64,000 nt of DNA from Capsicum annuum (Eukaryota; Streptophyta; Magnoliopsida; Solanales; Solanaceae), in the NCBI RefSeq assembly GCF_002878395.1, contig NC_061119.1, positions 14,631,462-14,695,461 on the forward strand. The letters run 5' to 3'. Position 1 is the stretch's first letter. The number at the start of each line of letters is the position of its first letter. Under the pieces are notes generated by a model that saw nothing but the letters and a program-made list of their open reading frames with translations, did not search any database and was not told the origin of the DNA. The position numbers and the translations under genes are program-made. Positions 45,536-59,132 of the stretch are shown piece after piece.

Positions 45536-48500
45536 ACACCTAATTTTTTCCTCCACAACTGAATTTAATCCTGAGTTTCTTCGACTTTTAATAAAATTGA
45601 AATATTTATTTCATCCAAATAAAAAAAATTTTAAAATATTTTTGTACGTAATTTTATCATTTGAAGTAACAATTATATATTATCGTATTTAATTACATGA
45701 GATTATATAATTTGATTACTTAAATATTTATTCTATCGAATATCAGATTTTAATTAAGGATTTTTTTTGAAAATAAATATGATGATTGAAATCTTGATTT
45801 TAATATAATTTATTTGGATAAATATGTGTTTGATTTTATTAAATCAAGAAGCTCGAGATTAAACAAGGTATTAATTCATATCGAATTTTGATTTAATTTA
45901 GTCAATTTATTAAGTTTGATCATAATTGAAATTGATTGGCCACAATCGCAATGCAATTGACCAATATAATTTTTTAATTTGATCAAAATATTAGTTAAAT
46001 TAGGCTAAATCCCAAATCATTGGTGGTTATATTTTAAATAACCCCCAAACTAATCCAATTATGCAAAACCTGTCCAGCCCAATAAAATACCCAACATCCA
46101 ACCTATGCCCTTCAATTAAATCTCCCAGCCCTATTCCCAAAACCATCCAACCCAAGCTATTCCCCACCTATCTTTCCTCCTTCAACAAATACAATAATCA
46201 TATCATCAGCTCACCTTAATAATTCGAACAGGCCCAAAACAAAAATAACCTGACCCATTTTATATCTTCATCATCAATAAGAATCGACCTAATCAACAAT
46301 AACAGCAAAAAACCACGACGACACCTACAACAGTAACTCGACAACAACGACAATTTCAACCAATAATGCAACCATGCCTGACCTGAACCCAAAACGCAAA
46401 CCATGACCCCAATCAAGCCCCGACCTTTTAACCCAAGAATCCAAGCTATCCAATGTGTCATCCTCAACATTTAAATTTAATTATTCTTGGATAAAATAGT
46501 ATGATTCCATACAATTCCACCAACTCATAATCTTATCTCCATTTTAAAATTCAAATAATCTCATGGTTAATCCCAAGTTTGCCCCCAATGTTGCTGCTCC
46601 CACATCGGTGGGAGCTAAAAATTGATTCCCCATATTATTACTATATATAGCTTATTCTTGAGCTAAATTGAGGAAGTCTCGAAAGGTGAAAACCTAGGAG
46701 CAAAACCAATTTATTTTTAAAGTAAAAAAGATTTTTCGTGAAGTTCGTTGGTAAATGAAAGTCCCCGAGTTGAGGACGACGCTTTTCTGATGGTGATAGA
46801 GTCTGGTGTTATCTCGTTGCACTGTTTTTCTGCCTCAAACAAGGTGAACACGCCTTCCTTTTTAGTTTTGTTATCGTTTCTTTTCTTCATCCCTTTTTTC
46901 TAGTTTTGTAATCATAGTGGTTGGGGCTATTTGCTGTAGTCGCCTTTGATAACTATAGGATTTGTTTGTGTTATCTGTTGTTATGTTGTTTCACTAAATT
47001 AATGGTCATACTGCAATGGTTACCCCATTTGTTGATTTTGTATATTTTTGCTTTCACTGTTTTGAACTCCTTGTCTCATGTTAAGATTGGTTAGTAGATT
47101 TTCACATATATTCTGAACATTCTGTGTAATTCCGCTTTATCTCCCTATTCTGTAACCATGTTTCGATGCTGGGAGTAGCTGTAAAAGGCCATAGGATAGA
47201 TCATGCTCAAATAAAGTTACTGTATTGTGGTATCCTTTTCTATATTGATTGGCAGCTTGAGCTCCTTCTCTTTTGTTAGAGATTTTAGCTATACAATTCT
47301 ACAAGAGTGAAGGCAGGATGTTGTCGTTGTAATCAAAATTTGTTAACTAATTTAAAAATATGAAAAGGAAGGGGAGAATATGTTTGGTTTTATGCACCTT
47401 TGATGTTGGTCGATTTAAACATTTTGTTCCCTTTCGTGAAATGGTTCAAGTGTCAGTATTCTTATCCTTGAGAGTTTTCGCATTCACCTTTTTTAGCTTC
47501 AAAGGAGGCTTGAAAGGGTTAGAATCGAGGTTAGATTCAGTTCTTCCAGTAATTCTTGTTCACCTTTGATGTTGGTCGATTTGAACGTTTTGTTTCCTTT
47601 CATGAAATGGTTCAACCATCAGTATCCTTATTCTTAAGAATTTCCACTGATTCACCTTCATTAGCTTCAACGGAGGCTTGAGACGGGTTAGAATCAAGGT
47701 TAGAATCAGTTTTGCTAGTAATCCATCTTTGCTTGGTGTTGTTCAATTTTAACCTTCTTGTTCCCTTCCATAAATTGGTTCAAGTGTTAGTATTCTCAGT
47801 GTTGAAGATTTTTATTGATTTACCTTCTTTAACTTCTAAAGAGACTTGAAAGAGGTTAGAATAAAAATTGGAACAAATGTTGTTGATGAACCAATTCATG
47901 TGCTTGTCGTAGATAATGATAGTGTTGAAAGACCTTCTTGATGTTTAAATTACATTGTGTAAGGAATGAAATGCCAAGTCCCGATTTGGTAAAATAAGTA
48001 TTTGTTCTCTTTCTTATGTGAGGTAAATCGTTAATCCCTTAGTAGATTGTAGTATTGTGAGATGGCAGTAGTGTTATTGTGATTGAATTATATTTCATGT
48101 GTATATAGTGAGGTACTTTAATTCACAAAAGTCGAGAGTAGCCTCTCTTTATTTTATTTCTTGATTAGATATACTTTGCGCATTAAGAGTACCTTTCTTG
48201 AAGAAACTTGTTCGGTCAAATCTAAAACTGGAATTATCTCTTTTTGCGAAACCCTTCATGTTTGTTTTGGTTTCCTTTTTGAATATTTTTTTTAGATTCA
48301 ACCATGTGTTGCCTTAATCGAGTTTAGAAATACTTTTCTAATCTATATTTTCTTTATTCTTGTTGCATGAACACTCTGGTTGGAGTCCAAATGGAATTTT
48401 CCCTTCCGCATTTCTTAATGGGCCATTGCGGCCCACCATTTCTATCAAATTAACTCCGAGAGTCAATTGCCTCGCATATGGATACAATAAGATGGAAGGA

Positions 48501-49161
48501 AAAGAAAATGGGTTGAAGCCCATTGGCAAAGTATCTAGGAGACTAAAAAGTCTCATATTATTATTGTTGTCTTTTACTTTTATTTAATTTATCCGTTTAT
48601 TTATTTATTCCATCATTTAATTATTCATTCATAGGCCTCAAAGCACAAGTTGTAAGTTTAATACAGGTGGAATAAATTTTGGGCCAACGGGCTTGAAAAA
48701 ATAGTTTAGGACAAGTTATGGGCCGAAAGCCCAACTAGATTAGGACAGGTTTTATCGATTTGGGCCCAAGGGTCAAAATCTTTTACTTTCTTCTTTCTTT
48801 CCCTTGTTATTTGTTTATTTTCTTTTTCATTTTGTTTAGACTTAGTGAAAATTCCGACCAAGTCGCCTAAATCTATTTTATACAAGTCTTTGCTACAAAA
48901 ATCTATCACTTTTCAACAAATCAATCTTTTCAAAGTTAATCAAAAGATATTTTTTCAAACAGTCCTGATAACCGTAAGTTAGCGGACGTTTTAGGTTCCT
49001 AAAACCTTCCTAAAACATTAATAGGAACAGCTTACTCAGAATCTTCAAAACTTAAATGATTTGTCTGTTTTTGATCGTTTAAAGTATTTTATAAAGGTTC
49101 CTTAATTCCTTTTCAAAATTAAGTGGCGACTTTCTTCGAAAGTCAAAGCTTCCACAAAACA
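45536..49161 (+). repeat. 3' LTR of Tat/Ogre-like element
   Basis: The part from 46198 is collinear with the left LTR, including the TATA box near 46631-46641 and the triple 170-bp unit (47395, 47561, 47732). The start at about 45536 is placed by the purine tract just before it, so it is inferred. It ends ...CACAAAACA, where gypsy integrase sequence resumes. Confidence 0.6.
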
Positions 49162-50305
49162 ATACGTATGTCGTCTTCTGTTTCCCAAGTAGCACCCCTA
49201 ACCGACTGATTTTGCCATAGAACTTTGACCAAGGGAACTTTTTTGTTCCTTAGTCTACAGGTCTGGTGATCAAGAATCTCTATTGGAAGTTCTTTGTAAG
49301 AAAGGCTATTCTGAATATCTGGTCTTTGTAGAGGGAGTACAACAGCTGAATCGTCCATGCACTTCTTCAATAAGGACATATGGAACACTGTATGAATTGA
49401 TCATAAGTCTGTGGGTAGATCAAGCTCATATGCTACCTTCCCAACAAAACTCAAAATTCGGTAGGGGCCTACATATCGGGGACTAAGCTTCCCATTTTTG
49501 CCAAATCTCTTCACTCCCTTCGTGGGTGAAACCTTCAAATACACATGATCATCTACTTCGAACTCAAGATTTCTCCTTCTTACATTAGCATAAGATTTCT
49601 GATGACTCTGAGCTACTTTTAATCTCTCTGGGATCAACTAGACTTTCTCTATGGATTCAAACACTATATCTGGCAATTCAAAGGGGCCTCACCTACTTCA
49701 AACCAATGGACTGGCGATCTACATCTCCGCCTATAGAGATCCTCAAACGGGGCCATCTAAATACTAGAATTGTAACTGTTATTATAGGCAAACTCGATAA
49801 ACAGCAAGTGGTTATCCCAACTGCCTTTGAAGTCAAGAACACATGCTCTTAACATATCTTCTAAGTTTTGAATAGTCCTCTCTGCCTGACCATCTATTTA
49901 CGGATGAAAAGCTGAGCTGACATAAACTTGGGTACCGAGACCCTTCTGAAAGGCTTTCCAAATCTAAAAGGTAAACTAAGTACCCTTATCTGAACTGATG
50001 GACAAGGGAACTCCATGCAATCTAACCAACTCTCTGATGTACAACTTAGCATAATCTTCAGCTATGTAGGACGTGTAAACTGGCAAGAAATGAGATGATT
50101 TGGTCAATCTGTCTACAATCACCCATATCAAATCATGTTGTCGATGCGAATGGGGTAGTCCAGTCACAAAGTCCATATTCACCTCTTCCCACTTCCAAGT
50201 GAGAATACCAAATTCCTGCAATGTGACACTAGGTCTTTGGTGCTCTACCTTAACCTGTGGACAAGTCGCACACTTGGCAATAAATTCTGTGATATCTTTC
50301 TTCAT
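49162..50305 (-). pseudogene. gypsy #1 integrase and chromodomain
   Basis: From 50305: KCATCPQVK (end of the HHCC zinc finger), NMDFVTGLP (first catalytic Asp) and SISSDKGT (second Asp). DGQAERTI (catalytic Glu) follows near 49890, and then [11 protein letters not shown] chromodomain follows (49388-49162: EILDHQTCRLRNKKVPLVKV then LWQNQSVRGATWE). Chromodomains guide insertion to heterochromatin. Several TAG stops replace expected Gln codons, and the 3' end is removed by the neighbouring LTR. Confidence 0.85.
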
Positions 50306-50689
50306 ACCACTCCACCAATAGACTTCTCACAAATTGCGATACATCTTGGTGGCTCCTAGATGAATGGAATAACGCGCACCATGCACTTTTGCCATGATCC
50401 CCTGCCTTAAATCATCAACACATGACACATACAATCTACTCTGGTATCTCAACACACCATCTCTCCCTGGGAGAAAACCTCAACCTTTTGGTCTTTAATT
50501 GAACCCTTCAACTTGACCAAACTAGATTTCTTATCCTGCTTTTCTTTCACTTCAGAGACTAGAGAAGATTCTGAACTACTCTGAACCTAAATGTTTACTT
50601 TAGCTGAGTCAACCAACCTCACATCCAATCTAGCTAACCGATAAATTTCCTAAACTAACTCTCTCTTATTATTCTCCACATGAGAAACA

Positions 50690-51994
50690 CTGCCCATAGA
50701 CAATTTACTAATGGTGTCCGCCACTACATTGCCTTATTCGGATGACACAACACACTCATATCATAATTCTACAATAATTCTAACCTCCTTCTCTGATGAA
50801 GATTCAACTTCCTCTGAGTAAATACATACTGCGAACTTTTATGATCTATAAACATATCAACATGCACCCTATAAAGATAGTGCCTCCAGATTTTCAGTGG
50901 AAACACAACAACAACTAACTCAAGGTCATGGGTAGGGTAGTTCTTTCCATGAGGCTTAAGCTATCTAGAGGCATATGCTATAACCTTACCTCTCTACATC
51001 AAAACACATCCCAGACCGATTCTAGAAGTATCACAATATACAATGAACCCATCTGTACAATTAGGTAGCGCTAAAACTAAGGCTGAAGTGAGTCGAGTCT
51101 TCAACTTTTGAAAACTCTTCTCACAGGAATCTGACCACTGAATATTAACTTTATTTTGAGTTAATCTAGACATAGGGGATGCAATAGAATAAAAATCACA
51201 ACAAAGCATCTATAATAGCCAACTAAACCCAAGAAACTTCTAATGTCTGATGGAGAGATAGGTCTAGACAGTTTCTTACTACTTCTATATTTTGGGATTA
51301 ACTCTAATGCCATCACTAAAAATAATATGACTGAGGAAAGCTACTGATCTTAGCCAAAATTCACATTTGCTAAATTTGGCAAACAACTGGTGATCCCTAA
51401 GAGTTTGCAACACAATTCTAAGATGGTTTGCATAATCATCCTTAGTACGAGAATAGACAAGAATATCATCTATAAATACTATGACAAACATGTCCAAATA
51501 CTATTTAAACACTCAGTTCATCAAGTCCAAGAAGGCTGCTGGGGCATTTGTTAGCCCGAAGGACATGACTAGAAACTCAAAATGACCATAACGGGTTTTG
51601 AAAGCTGTCTTGGGAATATCACATTCCCTTACACTAAGCTGATGATAGCCGAATCTAAGGTCTATCTTTGAGAAGTAACTTGTACATTGGAGTTGGTCGA
51701 ATAAGTCATCAATCCTTGAAAGAGGATATTTATTTTTAATTGTGACTTTATTCAGCTGAATATAGTCAATGGACATTTGCAAAGAACCATCTTTCTTCCG
51801 CCCGAATAGGATAGAGTGCCCCATAGAGAGATATTGGGCCTTATGAAACCTTTATCTAAGAGGTCTTTAAGCTGCTCTTTTAACTCTTTAAGCTCAGCTT
51901 GAGCCATACAATATGGAGGAATGAAGATAGAGTGAGTATCTGGAAGAAGGTCAATACTGAATTCTATTTCCCTATAAGGAGGTACCCCTGACAA
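50690..51994 (-). pseudogene. gypsy #1 reverse transcriptase and RNase H
   Basis: RT landmarks in order are [20 protein letters not shown] (about 51900-51840), [13 protein letters not shown] (about 51670), [10 protein letters not shown] (about 51540) and [10 protein letters not shown] (about 51470), the catalytic YIDD equivalent. RNase H follows with WSDSCEKSFQKLK and IVYCDTSRIGLGCV. Stops at about 51500-51515 lie at expected Arg and Gln codons. It is not functional. Confidence 0.85.
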
Positions 51995-52249
51995 ATCTTT
52001 GAGAAAAACATCAGGAAACTCATTGACTAAATGGACTCACTGAACTGCTGGAGTCTCAAAATTAGGGTCTTTAACTCAAACTAGATGATAGATACACCCT
52101 TTTGAGATCAACTTTCTGGCTGTAAGATAGGATATAAAATGACTCTAGGGAGACACTGAATTACCTTCCCACTTAAAGACTGGATCATATAGAAACTGAA
52201 ACTTCACTACTCGGGTACGACAATTTATGGATGCATAACATGAATGGAG

Positions 52250-52516
52250 CTAATCCATACCAAGAATAAGGTCAAAGTCAACTATATCTAAATCTATTAA
52301 ATCTGCTAACATGATTTTATGAAGGACAGTGAGAGGACTCTTTCTATAGATCTGTTTGGCAACAACTGACTCACCCACTGAGCTATAAACTAAGAATGGA
52401 TCAGGGATCTTTTCAGGACCTACTTCAAAATTCACTGCAACTAATGGGGACACATAAGAGAAATTCGACCCAGGGTCTAACAACACATAAATATCAAGAT
52501 GAAAGACACAAAGCAT
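52250..52516 (-). pseudogene. gypsy #1 aspartic protease
   Basis: VLLDPGSNFSYVSPLVAVNF carries the D-x-G active-site triad in the form typical for this family (DPGS), followed by DFDLILGMD at the end of the domain. A single open piece. Confidence 0.8.
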
Positions 52517-52635
52517 ACCTGTAACAACATCTGGTGAATTCTCTTACTTCTGATGGGATGGTAAAGCATAAAACTGATTCTAGCACTGGCTGCCATCTAT
52601 ACTTTATGATGTGCCCTGTAGAGGGATTGGGCGAC

Positions 52636-53742
52636 CTAGAGGGGCTGGTACGCTAGTAGCCTGAGTTTGGGGACGAACATCCCTCTTTCTCTACTTAGCA
52701 TGCGGACACTCTTTGATTCCATGCCCAACTTACCACAACCATAATAAATTTTTTGTCCTAACAAACACCCACCAAGATGATTCTTACCACACTCAATACG
52801 TAGAGGATAACTGGGTTTTCTACTCATACTATTCTGAGATCTGGACATATAAGTCTTACCTCACTGCTCTTCTCTAGGTCTAGGAGCTGAATCACTGGCT
52901 AAAGATGGCACTGACATAGATGAATGATTTTAAAATTATAAATAATTCCCCCCTCCAAACTTTGTCTACCCATATTTAAACTGCCTGGTTCTAGCCTTCT
53001 TATTTCCCTTTTCTCTTTCCTTCAACTTTTCTACCTCAATCTGTTGAGCATGAATTATCAGCCTAGCAAGATCTATGTCATCTATAAGCATGGAAGTCCT
53101 ACACTCCTTGACAACCAAACCAGATACTCCAGTAACAAACTTACTCATACTCGCCCTAAGGCCAGCCATCATATTAGGGGCATACTTAGACAACTGGTTG
53201 AACTTACGGCAGTAATCCTTCACTGATATCAAGCCTTGCCTCAGGTTTACAAATTCCACTATCTTAGCTTCTCTCATTTTATACGGAAACAACCTGTCTA
53301 AAAATTCATCCTAAAACACCTGCAAACTCATAGGAGCTGCATTCTCACCTCTACTATTCTTCCACATAACCACCCAATATTATGCTACTTCCTTTAATTT
53401 ATAGTATGCCAACTTTACACTCTGCTCTTCAAAAATATGCATAATCTGGGTGATTTTTTTCACCTCATTCAAATAAAGCTATGGGTCCTCACCTACTTTT
53501 AATTGGAAGAACTCTGGAGAATTTATTCTTATAAAGTCTCAGATTCTAGATACTACTAAATCACTATTCTACTGAAGTGGGACTACCGCTTGATAGTTGC
53601 CCTGTACATTGGCAGTCACAGTTTGGGCCAACGCATGAAAGGCAGCCCAAAATTCAACTTGGGATACATTCTTATTTAAAGGATCAGTAGGATGGGGTGG
53701 TTGGTTATCATTTCTATAGGCGTTAGCTTGACGAGGAGGCAT
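52636..53742 (-). pseudogene. gypsy #1 gag
   Basis: It starts at ATG 53742 (MPPRQANAYRNDNQPPHPTD). The capsid region includes FPYKMREAKIVEFVNLRQG and FNQLSKYAPNMM. It ends with a damaged zinc knuckle (CGKNH...YYGCGKLG) at about 52800-52730. At least five in-frame stops between 53580 and 53300 fall at expected Gln or Arg codons. Confidence 0.8.
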
Positions 53743-53936
53743 ATTCAACTGTCACATAAAAATATGAGTTAAAAGCAGATAGAGATACTGTAAGCATGAT
53801 AGATCATAAAAGAAAAAGACGATTTCCTAAAACCGTCTCGTAGCCTATTTCTCATAAATGTGGCGTGCTTCACACCCATGATCAAGACTCTACATAATGC
53901 GGCTTGTATGACACCTTAGGACTCTTAAAACCTTAG

Positions 53937-53948
53937 GCTCTGATACCA
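53937..53948 (-). other. tRNA-iMet primer-binding site of gypsy #1
   Basis: On the minus strand TGGTATCAGAGC is the standard initiator-tRNA primer site, 4 bp inside the LTR end at 53953. Confidence 0.85.
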
Positions 53949-53952
53949 AGTT

Positions 53953-55015
53953 TGTAATGCCCTGAAAATGGGTCCTAAGATATCATATGGTGCTCAAGAC
54001 TATGAGTAGCCTCAAGCTAACCCTATAGGTCTTCTACTAAATCTAAAGCTCATACTAGGGAAATATTGACATATAATCAAAGCAAAAATACAAAATTTTG
54101 TATGAGCTAAGCTGAAACTCTCTGAATATAATATCTCAAAATACTAAACTCAAGAGTCTGATCAACCAATACTGAAAATCCAAATCATATCTTGCAGTCT
54201 TACAAGCCTCTACTACTAATAACTAGAGAGCTACTGGGACAAGTCCCCAGCTGACTCAAACTGTCTGAAAATACTAAATCAACTACTATAATAAACTTAG
54301 GAAAATCTGAATAACTGGGTCCCCAAACTGTGAGGACTTACCAACTATTGGGATGTAGATGGAGATGCTCAAAATTACTTATGCTACCGAAACTGAGCAC
54401 CTAAACCTACATTATGAGATAATGTAGCACATAGATGCATATGTGGATCAATACTTCTGGATTGTGCTGAGTATATGGGGGTGAATGTACAAATAAATCA
54501 ATATCTCAATATTATTATAAACATGTGAAAGAATGCATGCTCAATATAGATGACTCACATAAGCTGGAATATTTGAAAACTGATAATCATAATCATGAAT
54601 AGCAAAAACATATTGCATAAATCTAATGAGACATAACATTTAGTTTCTAAACTCCGTACTTGCATTCCATCTTTAAATCATGCTATCTAAGTGTAGAAAT
54701 GGCTCACTTCTGTATCTGAAAACAAAAATCTAAAATCCCATAGCTAATGTCATATATAAGCAATATCTGAATAAAATTTGTGAGACTTTAAACTTAGTTT
54801 TTAAAAGATTTTCTGTTATTCTTTACTCTTTTTATAAGATGTAAGGAGGTTCTTCTAATCAACATTTACTAAGTAAGTTATCATAGTGTCCAACGTTGAG
54901 TTCTCTTATGGGAAAACCTCACGTTGGGAATAGGTGTCATATTCTTGCCAAGGAGTATAACCTAATCTTAGTGATCACATCTGTATCTGTCATCCATATA
55001 GAAATGGGAATAATT
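53953..55015 (-). repeat. LTR 3' portion (R-U5 side) of gypsy family A
   Basis: The plus-strand start TGTAATGCCC is the LTR end next to the primer site. It is collinear at low identity with the start of the family B LTR (GGTGCTCA.GACT, CAAGCTAACCC). It stops abruptly where TGTAACACCCC of element #2 begins. The last five bases, TAATT, may be one target duplication. Confidence 0.7.
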
Positions 55016-57478
55016 TGTAACACCCCAAATTTGGTACCCGAAATGTACATGGTGCTCATGACTCTGAAGGACCACAAGCTAACCCATGACTGATATCTAT
55101 ACCTGTATACTGCATAAAATACTTTATAATGTGGAAACATGAACTGAAAGGCCATAAGGTTTAATACTGAACACGATCTGAATGATATAATATCTATGTG
55201 GGGTAATAGAATACCATAAACAAAACTGAACATACTGAAGTCTGAAATATGATAGTCTAGAAAGCCTCTAACTGACTAGACTATCTGAGTACGGAGTTAA
55301 TGGGACATGTACCCATCTAACTCCAACTAATAAATTGATTAATGAGATAATAGGGAAATAATCATATCCTCAAAAGATGAGGACTCACTTCTAACTCTGT
55401 CTGCAGATATCTGGAATCTACTGTTGCTTTGGAGCTCGTGTCTCTAAACCTATGGTATAAGACACCATAGCGTAAATGCATCAGTACTTTGAATGAACTG
55501 GTATGCATGTGAGGTAGGCTAAATGCATGGGGTTCATATGCATGAACAATAATAATAAAAGACTAACTATCATGAGCGTGAGAATACATACATGAGACAT
55601 AACAATTGACACTAATGTTGTGATAACATGATTACTGAATTTGAATATAACTGATAACATGAATAACTGTATCTGATAGTCCTAAATCTGATGGAACTAT
55701 CTGAGTTTCATACTGTATCTGAGTTGACTGTATCTGACAGTCCTAAAATTTGAAGAACTATCTGAGTTTAATTTCTGAGACTGATTGACTGTATCTGACA
55801 GTCTTGATTCTGTAACATGAAATTGTGGGAAGTAGTTATCTAAGCGATATACCCTGATACGCCGTTATGGCTGAGTTGGGGTCCAATCTGTAACCCCAAT
55901 TAGAAGGGTGTTAATACCGTGCAACTAGCAAGGACAAGCTGTGGGCGACCGATATCTAATAGTGTCCCCAAAAGAGAACTGTCGGGCCCCTATCTGACAG
56001 TGCTTATCCACCTCATCAACCCTCATCAGATAGTGTTGATGTCTCAACCTATGCTGGCTACATAGCTCTAGAACGCAAGGATGACTTCTAAGAATTACAC
56101 CCTCATCTAATAGTGTGTGTTCCCATCCTTGGGTTCACTCGGTGATAATTCCTACTCCCATCTGTATAGACTCTGAACATGATTTACTGAACTGAATATG
56201 GGCTGAGTTACTAAATTTCGTTGAGTGACGAAATACTACTGATATCTGACAACTGACTGAGTTCATGAGATCATGGAGATTTCCTGAGTCATAAGACTAT
56301 CTGAAGTCTAAGGATCATATCTTGACTTAGAGTATCGTGAAAACATGACATGGCTCTAGGCACACTGCTAATGTTTCGGGTGCGAGTACCCCTGAGACTC
56401 GATGAAAGAAAACTGACCAAGCGTAACTTACTTGAACATATAACTAACATCATAATCCATAATACATTTATAGAAGCATTTCATCAGAACATGTGATAGG
56501 CATAACTTGTACTTACATGGGTATTTCATGGTATCATGCTAGTTAGGCACTTTTCCTTCATCTAGGCATTTAATCAAACATCATGGTTCAATTCTAATTT
56601 CATCATTAAAGGGTTTAATCATAGGTTTGCATGAATCTATATCTATAATAATTTAACCCACATAGAATTTATCACCCAACATAGAGTAGAATTCAATTTC
56701 TCATTATCTATATGAACAAGAGCAACCCAATCATGAAATTCATAAGAAAATCTATAAACTTGAATTTAGAAAAGAGATTCTTGGGCTTCATAGACGAAAG
56801 GAGTCCATGAATGAACACTATGCATACCTTAGTTCGTGATTTCATAAAGATTGACGGTGAAACTTTCTTGGAATTGGATCTTCTATAAAAACCCTAGCTT
56901 GTTCTTGAGAGGTTTTTGAGAGAAGAGAGTATATTTTGGGTGAAAAGTGGCTGAATCACGTGTTAAAGGGCTTAATTAGGGGGGAGAAGTTGACCCTTTT
57001 AACCCTGGACGTGTTATTTAATTTTAGTAAAATTTTCCCAAACTGAACCCCTGGCGCAATACGGCGCTATCGTACCGTGTCAATAGAATTTGACAATTAG
57101 GAAACTGAGGGATGGCGCGATGCGGAGGGAATCACGCTAAGACACTGGAAAAGGACAATTCTGAATTTGGGCCCTAGAGTAACGTGCCATAATCGCGGAC
57201 CCCTATTGGAATTTTCCAAAGACTATTTCCTCTTGTGGTGTGACGCACCACTGACTAATATGGCCCTGTTTTACTACGAGAACTTGAAATAGTCATAACT
57301 TCTGACTCGGTTATCTGATTTGGGTGAATCTTATATCGATGGAAAGCTTTTTAAATTTCCTTCATGACAAAAAGTGAAAATCATGAAAATTCCTCATGGA
57401 ATAACCATCATTCATTTTAGAATCTAATGCTAGACATTCTTGAGATAAAATTATCTAGGAAAAGTACGAGATATTACA
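55016..57478 (-). repeat. 3' LTR of gypsy #2 (2463 bp)
   Basis: Plus-strand ends are TGTAACACCCC and GAGATATTACA. It contains a short tandem array around 55670-55805 (ACTGTATCTGACAGTC, ATCTGAGTTT units of about 65 bp). A GC-richer GGCGCGATGCGG block lies at about 57050-57250. Confidence 0.8.
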
Positions 57479-57884
57479 ATATCTCCCCCTTGAGAACATT
57501 CGTCCTTGAATGAGACTAACTGAGAGGGAAGAAAAGACAATTGACGTACATACTAAACTTGAATAACTGGAACATGATCTCATGACTGACTAGCTAAATA
57601 TATAATACTGAACATGCTTATCTGATGCATGTGTAACTGATTCATGAATACATGACTGAGTGTTCTGAAGAACTAAGTTTCTCATAATGAGAATGCATGT
57701 CTGATGCATAATTACATAACTGAACTGATATATGAGTGCATGAATGAATATGCAATGGTACTTGATACCAAATTTATAATGGGAACATGATCATGAAACT
57801 GCATACCAAGTTTGTGATAAACACTGAACATGAAACTGAGTAAGCTTAAGGAGAACTGTTGCCTTGAACTTAATCCTAGTTGGC

Positions 57885-59132
57885 GAAGAAGAGGTAAGGA
57901 TACTTGGTACGCATGTCTGCCTCTGCTTTCTAAGTAGCTCCCTCGACGGACTGATTTTATTAAAGAACTTTAACTAGAGGGACTTCTTTGTTCCTCAATC
58001 TACGAGTCTGATAGTCTAAAATTTTGACTAGAATCTCTTCATAAGAGAGAGTGTTCTGAACATCAATGCTCTAAATAGGGACTACAACTAAGGGGTCACC
58101 TATGCACTTCTTGAGCAAAGAGACATGAAAGACTGGATGAACTAAGGCAAGATCTGAAGGCAATTCAAGCTCATAGGCTACCTTGCCAAAGCGACTGTGA
58201 ATCTTGAAGGGAACGACATATCAGGGACTGAGCTTTCCCTTCTTGTCGAATCTCTTCACTCCCTTTATGGGAGAGATCTTTAGATAGACCTAGTCACCAA
58301 TCTCAAACTCGAGAACTTTTATACAAACATCTGCATAGGAATTCTGTCAGCTCTAAGCAGCCCGGAGTCTTTCTCTAATCAACTGGACTTTTTCTAAGGC
58401 GTCGAATACCAAGTCAGGCCCTATAACTGAGGCCTCACTAACTTTGAACCAACCAATTGGAAATCTACATCTCCTACCATAGAGAGCTTTGAATGAACCC
58501 ATCTGAATACTGGAATGATAGCTATTATTGTATGCAAACTTAATCAAAGGTAAGTGGCCATCCCAACTTCCCTTAAAATCGATTGCACACGCTCTTAGCA
58601 TATCTTCTAACGTCTGAATGGTCCTTTCTGCTTGACCATCTATATGAGGATGAAAGATTGTACTAAGATAAACTTGGGTACTAAGACCTTTTTAGAATAC
58701 TTTCCAAAAATGAGATGTGAATTAGGTACCTCTATCTGAGATAATAGATAATAGAACACCGTGCAATCTGACCAACTCATTGATGTAGAGTTTGGTGTAA
58801 TCCTCAGCTGAATAAGAGGTATGGGCTGGAAGAAGATGGGATGATTTGGTCATTCTATCTATAATGACCCAAACTAAATCTTGCTGATGATGAGTTCGAG
58901 GCAAACCTGTCACGAAGTCCATGATCACAACTTTCCACTTCCAAGTAGGAATACTGAACTCCTGTATGGACCCACTAGGCTTCTGATGCTCTATTTTAAC
59001 CTGCTGATATGTAGAGTACTTAGCCACAAACTCTGTAATATCTTTCTTCATCCCACTCCACCAATAGACTTCCCACAAGTCACGGTACATCTTTGTGGCC
59101 CCTGGATGAATAGAGTAGCGTGCACCATGCAC
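57885..59132 (-). pseudogene. gypsy #2 integrase and chromodomain
   Basis: MHGARYSIHPGATKMY opens the zinc-binding region at 59132, but both Cys of the CxxC pair have become Tyr (AKYSTYQQ). VIMDFVTGLP and SIISDRGT give the catalytic Asp positions. AYNNSYHSSIQMGSFKALYG (about 58530) is the C-terminal core, and a chromodomain with several stops follows at about 58130-57885. It cannot work as an enzyme. Confidence 0.8.

Larger units (their letters stand above)
40570..49161 (+). mobile_element. Tat/Ogre-like gypsy element with large LTRs and no coding region
   Basis: Two long direct repeats (about 40570-43487 and 46198-49161; the second probably begins near 45536) flank about 2 kb of unique DNA. 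Directly after the first repeat is TGGCGACTCCACTGGGGA, a primer site complementary to tRNA-Arg as used by plant Tat/Ogre elements. Both LTRs carry ACTATATATAGC TATA boxes on the plus strand. A CCAAAGGGAGGGAGAAG purine tract (about 45517-45534) would prime the second strand. No gag or pol is present, so it is a non-autonomous derivative. The left LTR lacks its first 650 bp or so relative to the right one. Confidence 0.65.
49162..55015 (-). mobile_element. Ty3-gypsy element #1 (family A, chromodomain type), truncated
   Basis: Minus-strand order is LTR end, tRNA-iMet primer site, gag, protease, RT, RNase H, integrase and chromodomain, as in Tekay/Del chromoviruses. The 3' end is cut at 49162 by the Tat/Ogre-like LTR. 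At the 5' side only about 1.06 kb of the LTR (53953-55015) remains before the LTR of element #2 begins. All frames carry multiple stops. Confidence 0.85.

Noticed and set aside
45329..45562. Overlapping 74-77 aa ORFs on both strands
   Set aside because: They lie next to the purine tract of the Tat/Ogre-like element. The sequence is non-coding and no gag or pol motif is present.
53953..55015. Complete LTR of gypsy #1
   Set aside because: It is too short for this family (the related LTR of #2 is 2.46 kb) and ends abruptly at another LTR start, so I list it as a partial LTR.
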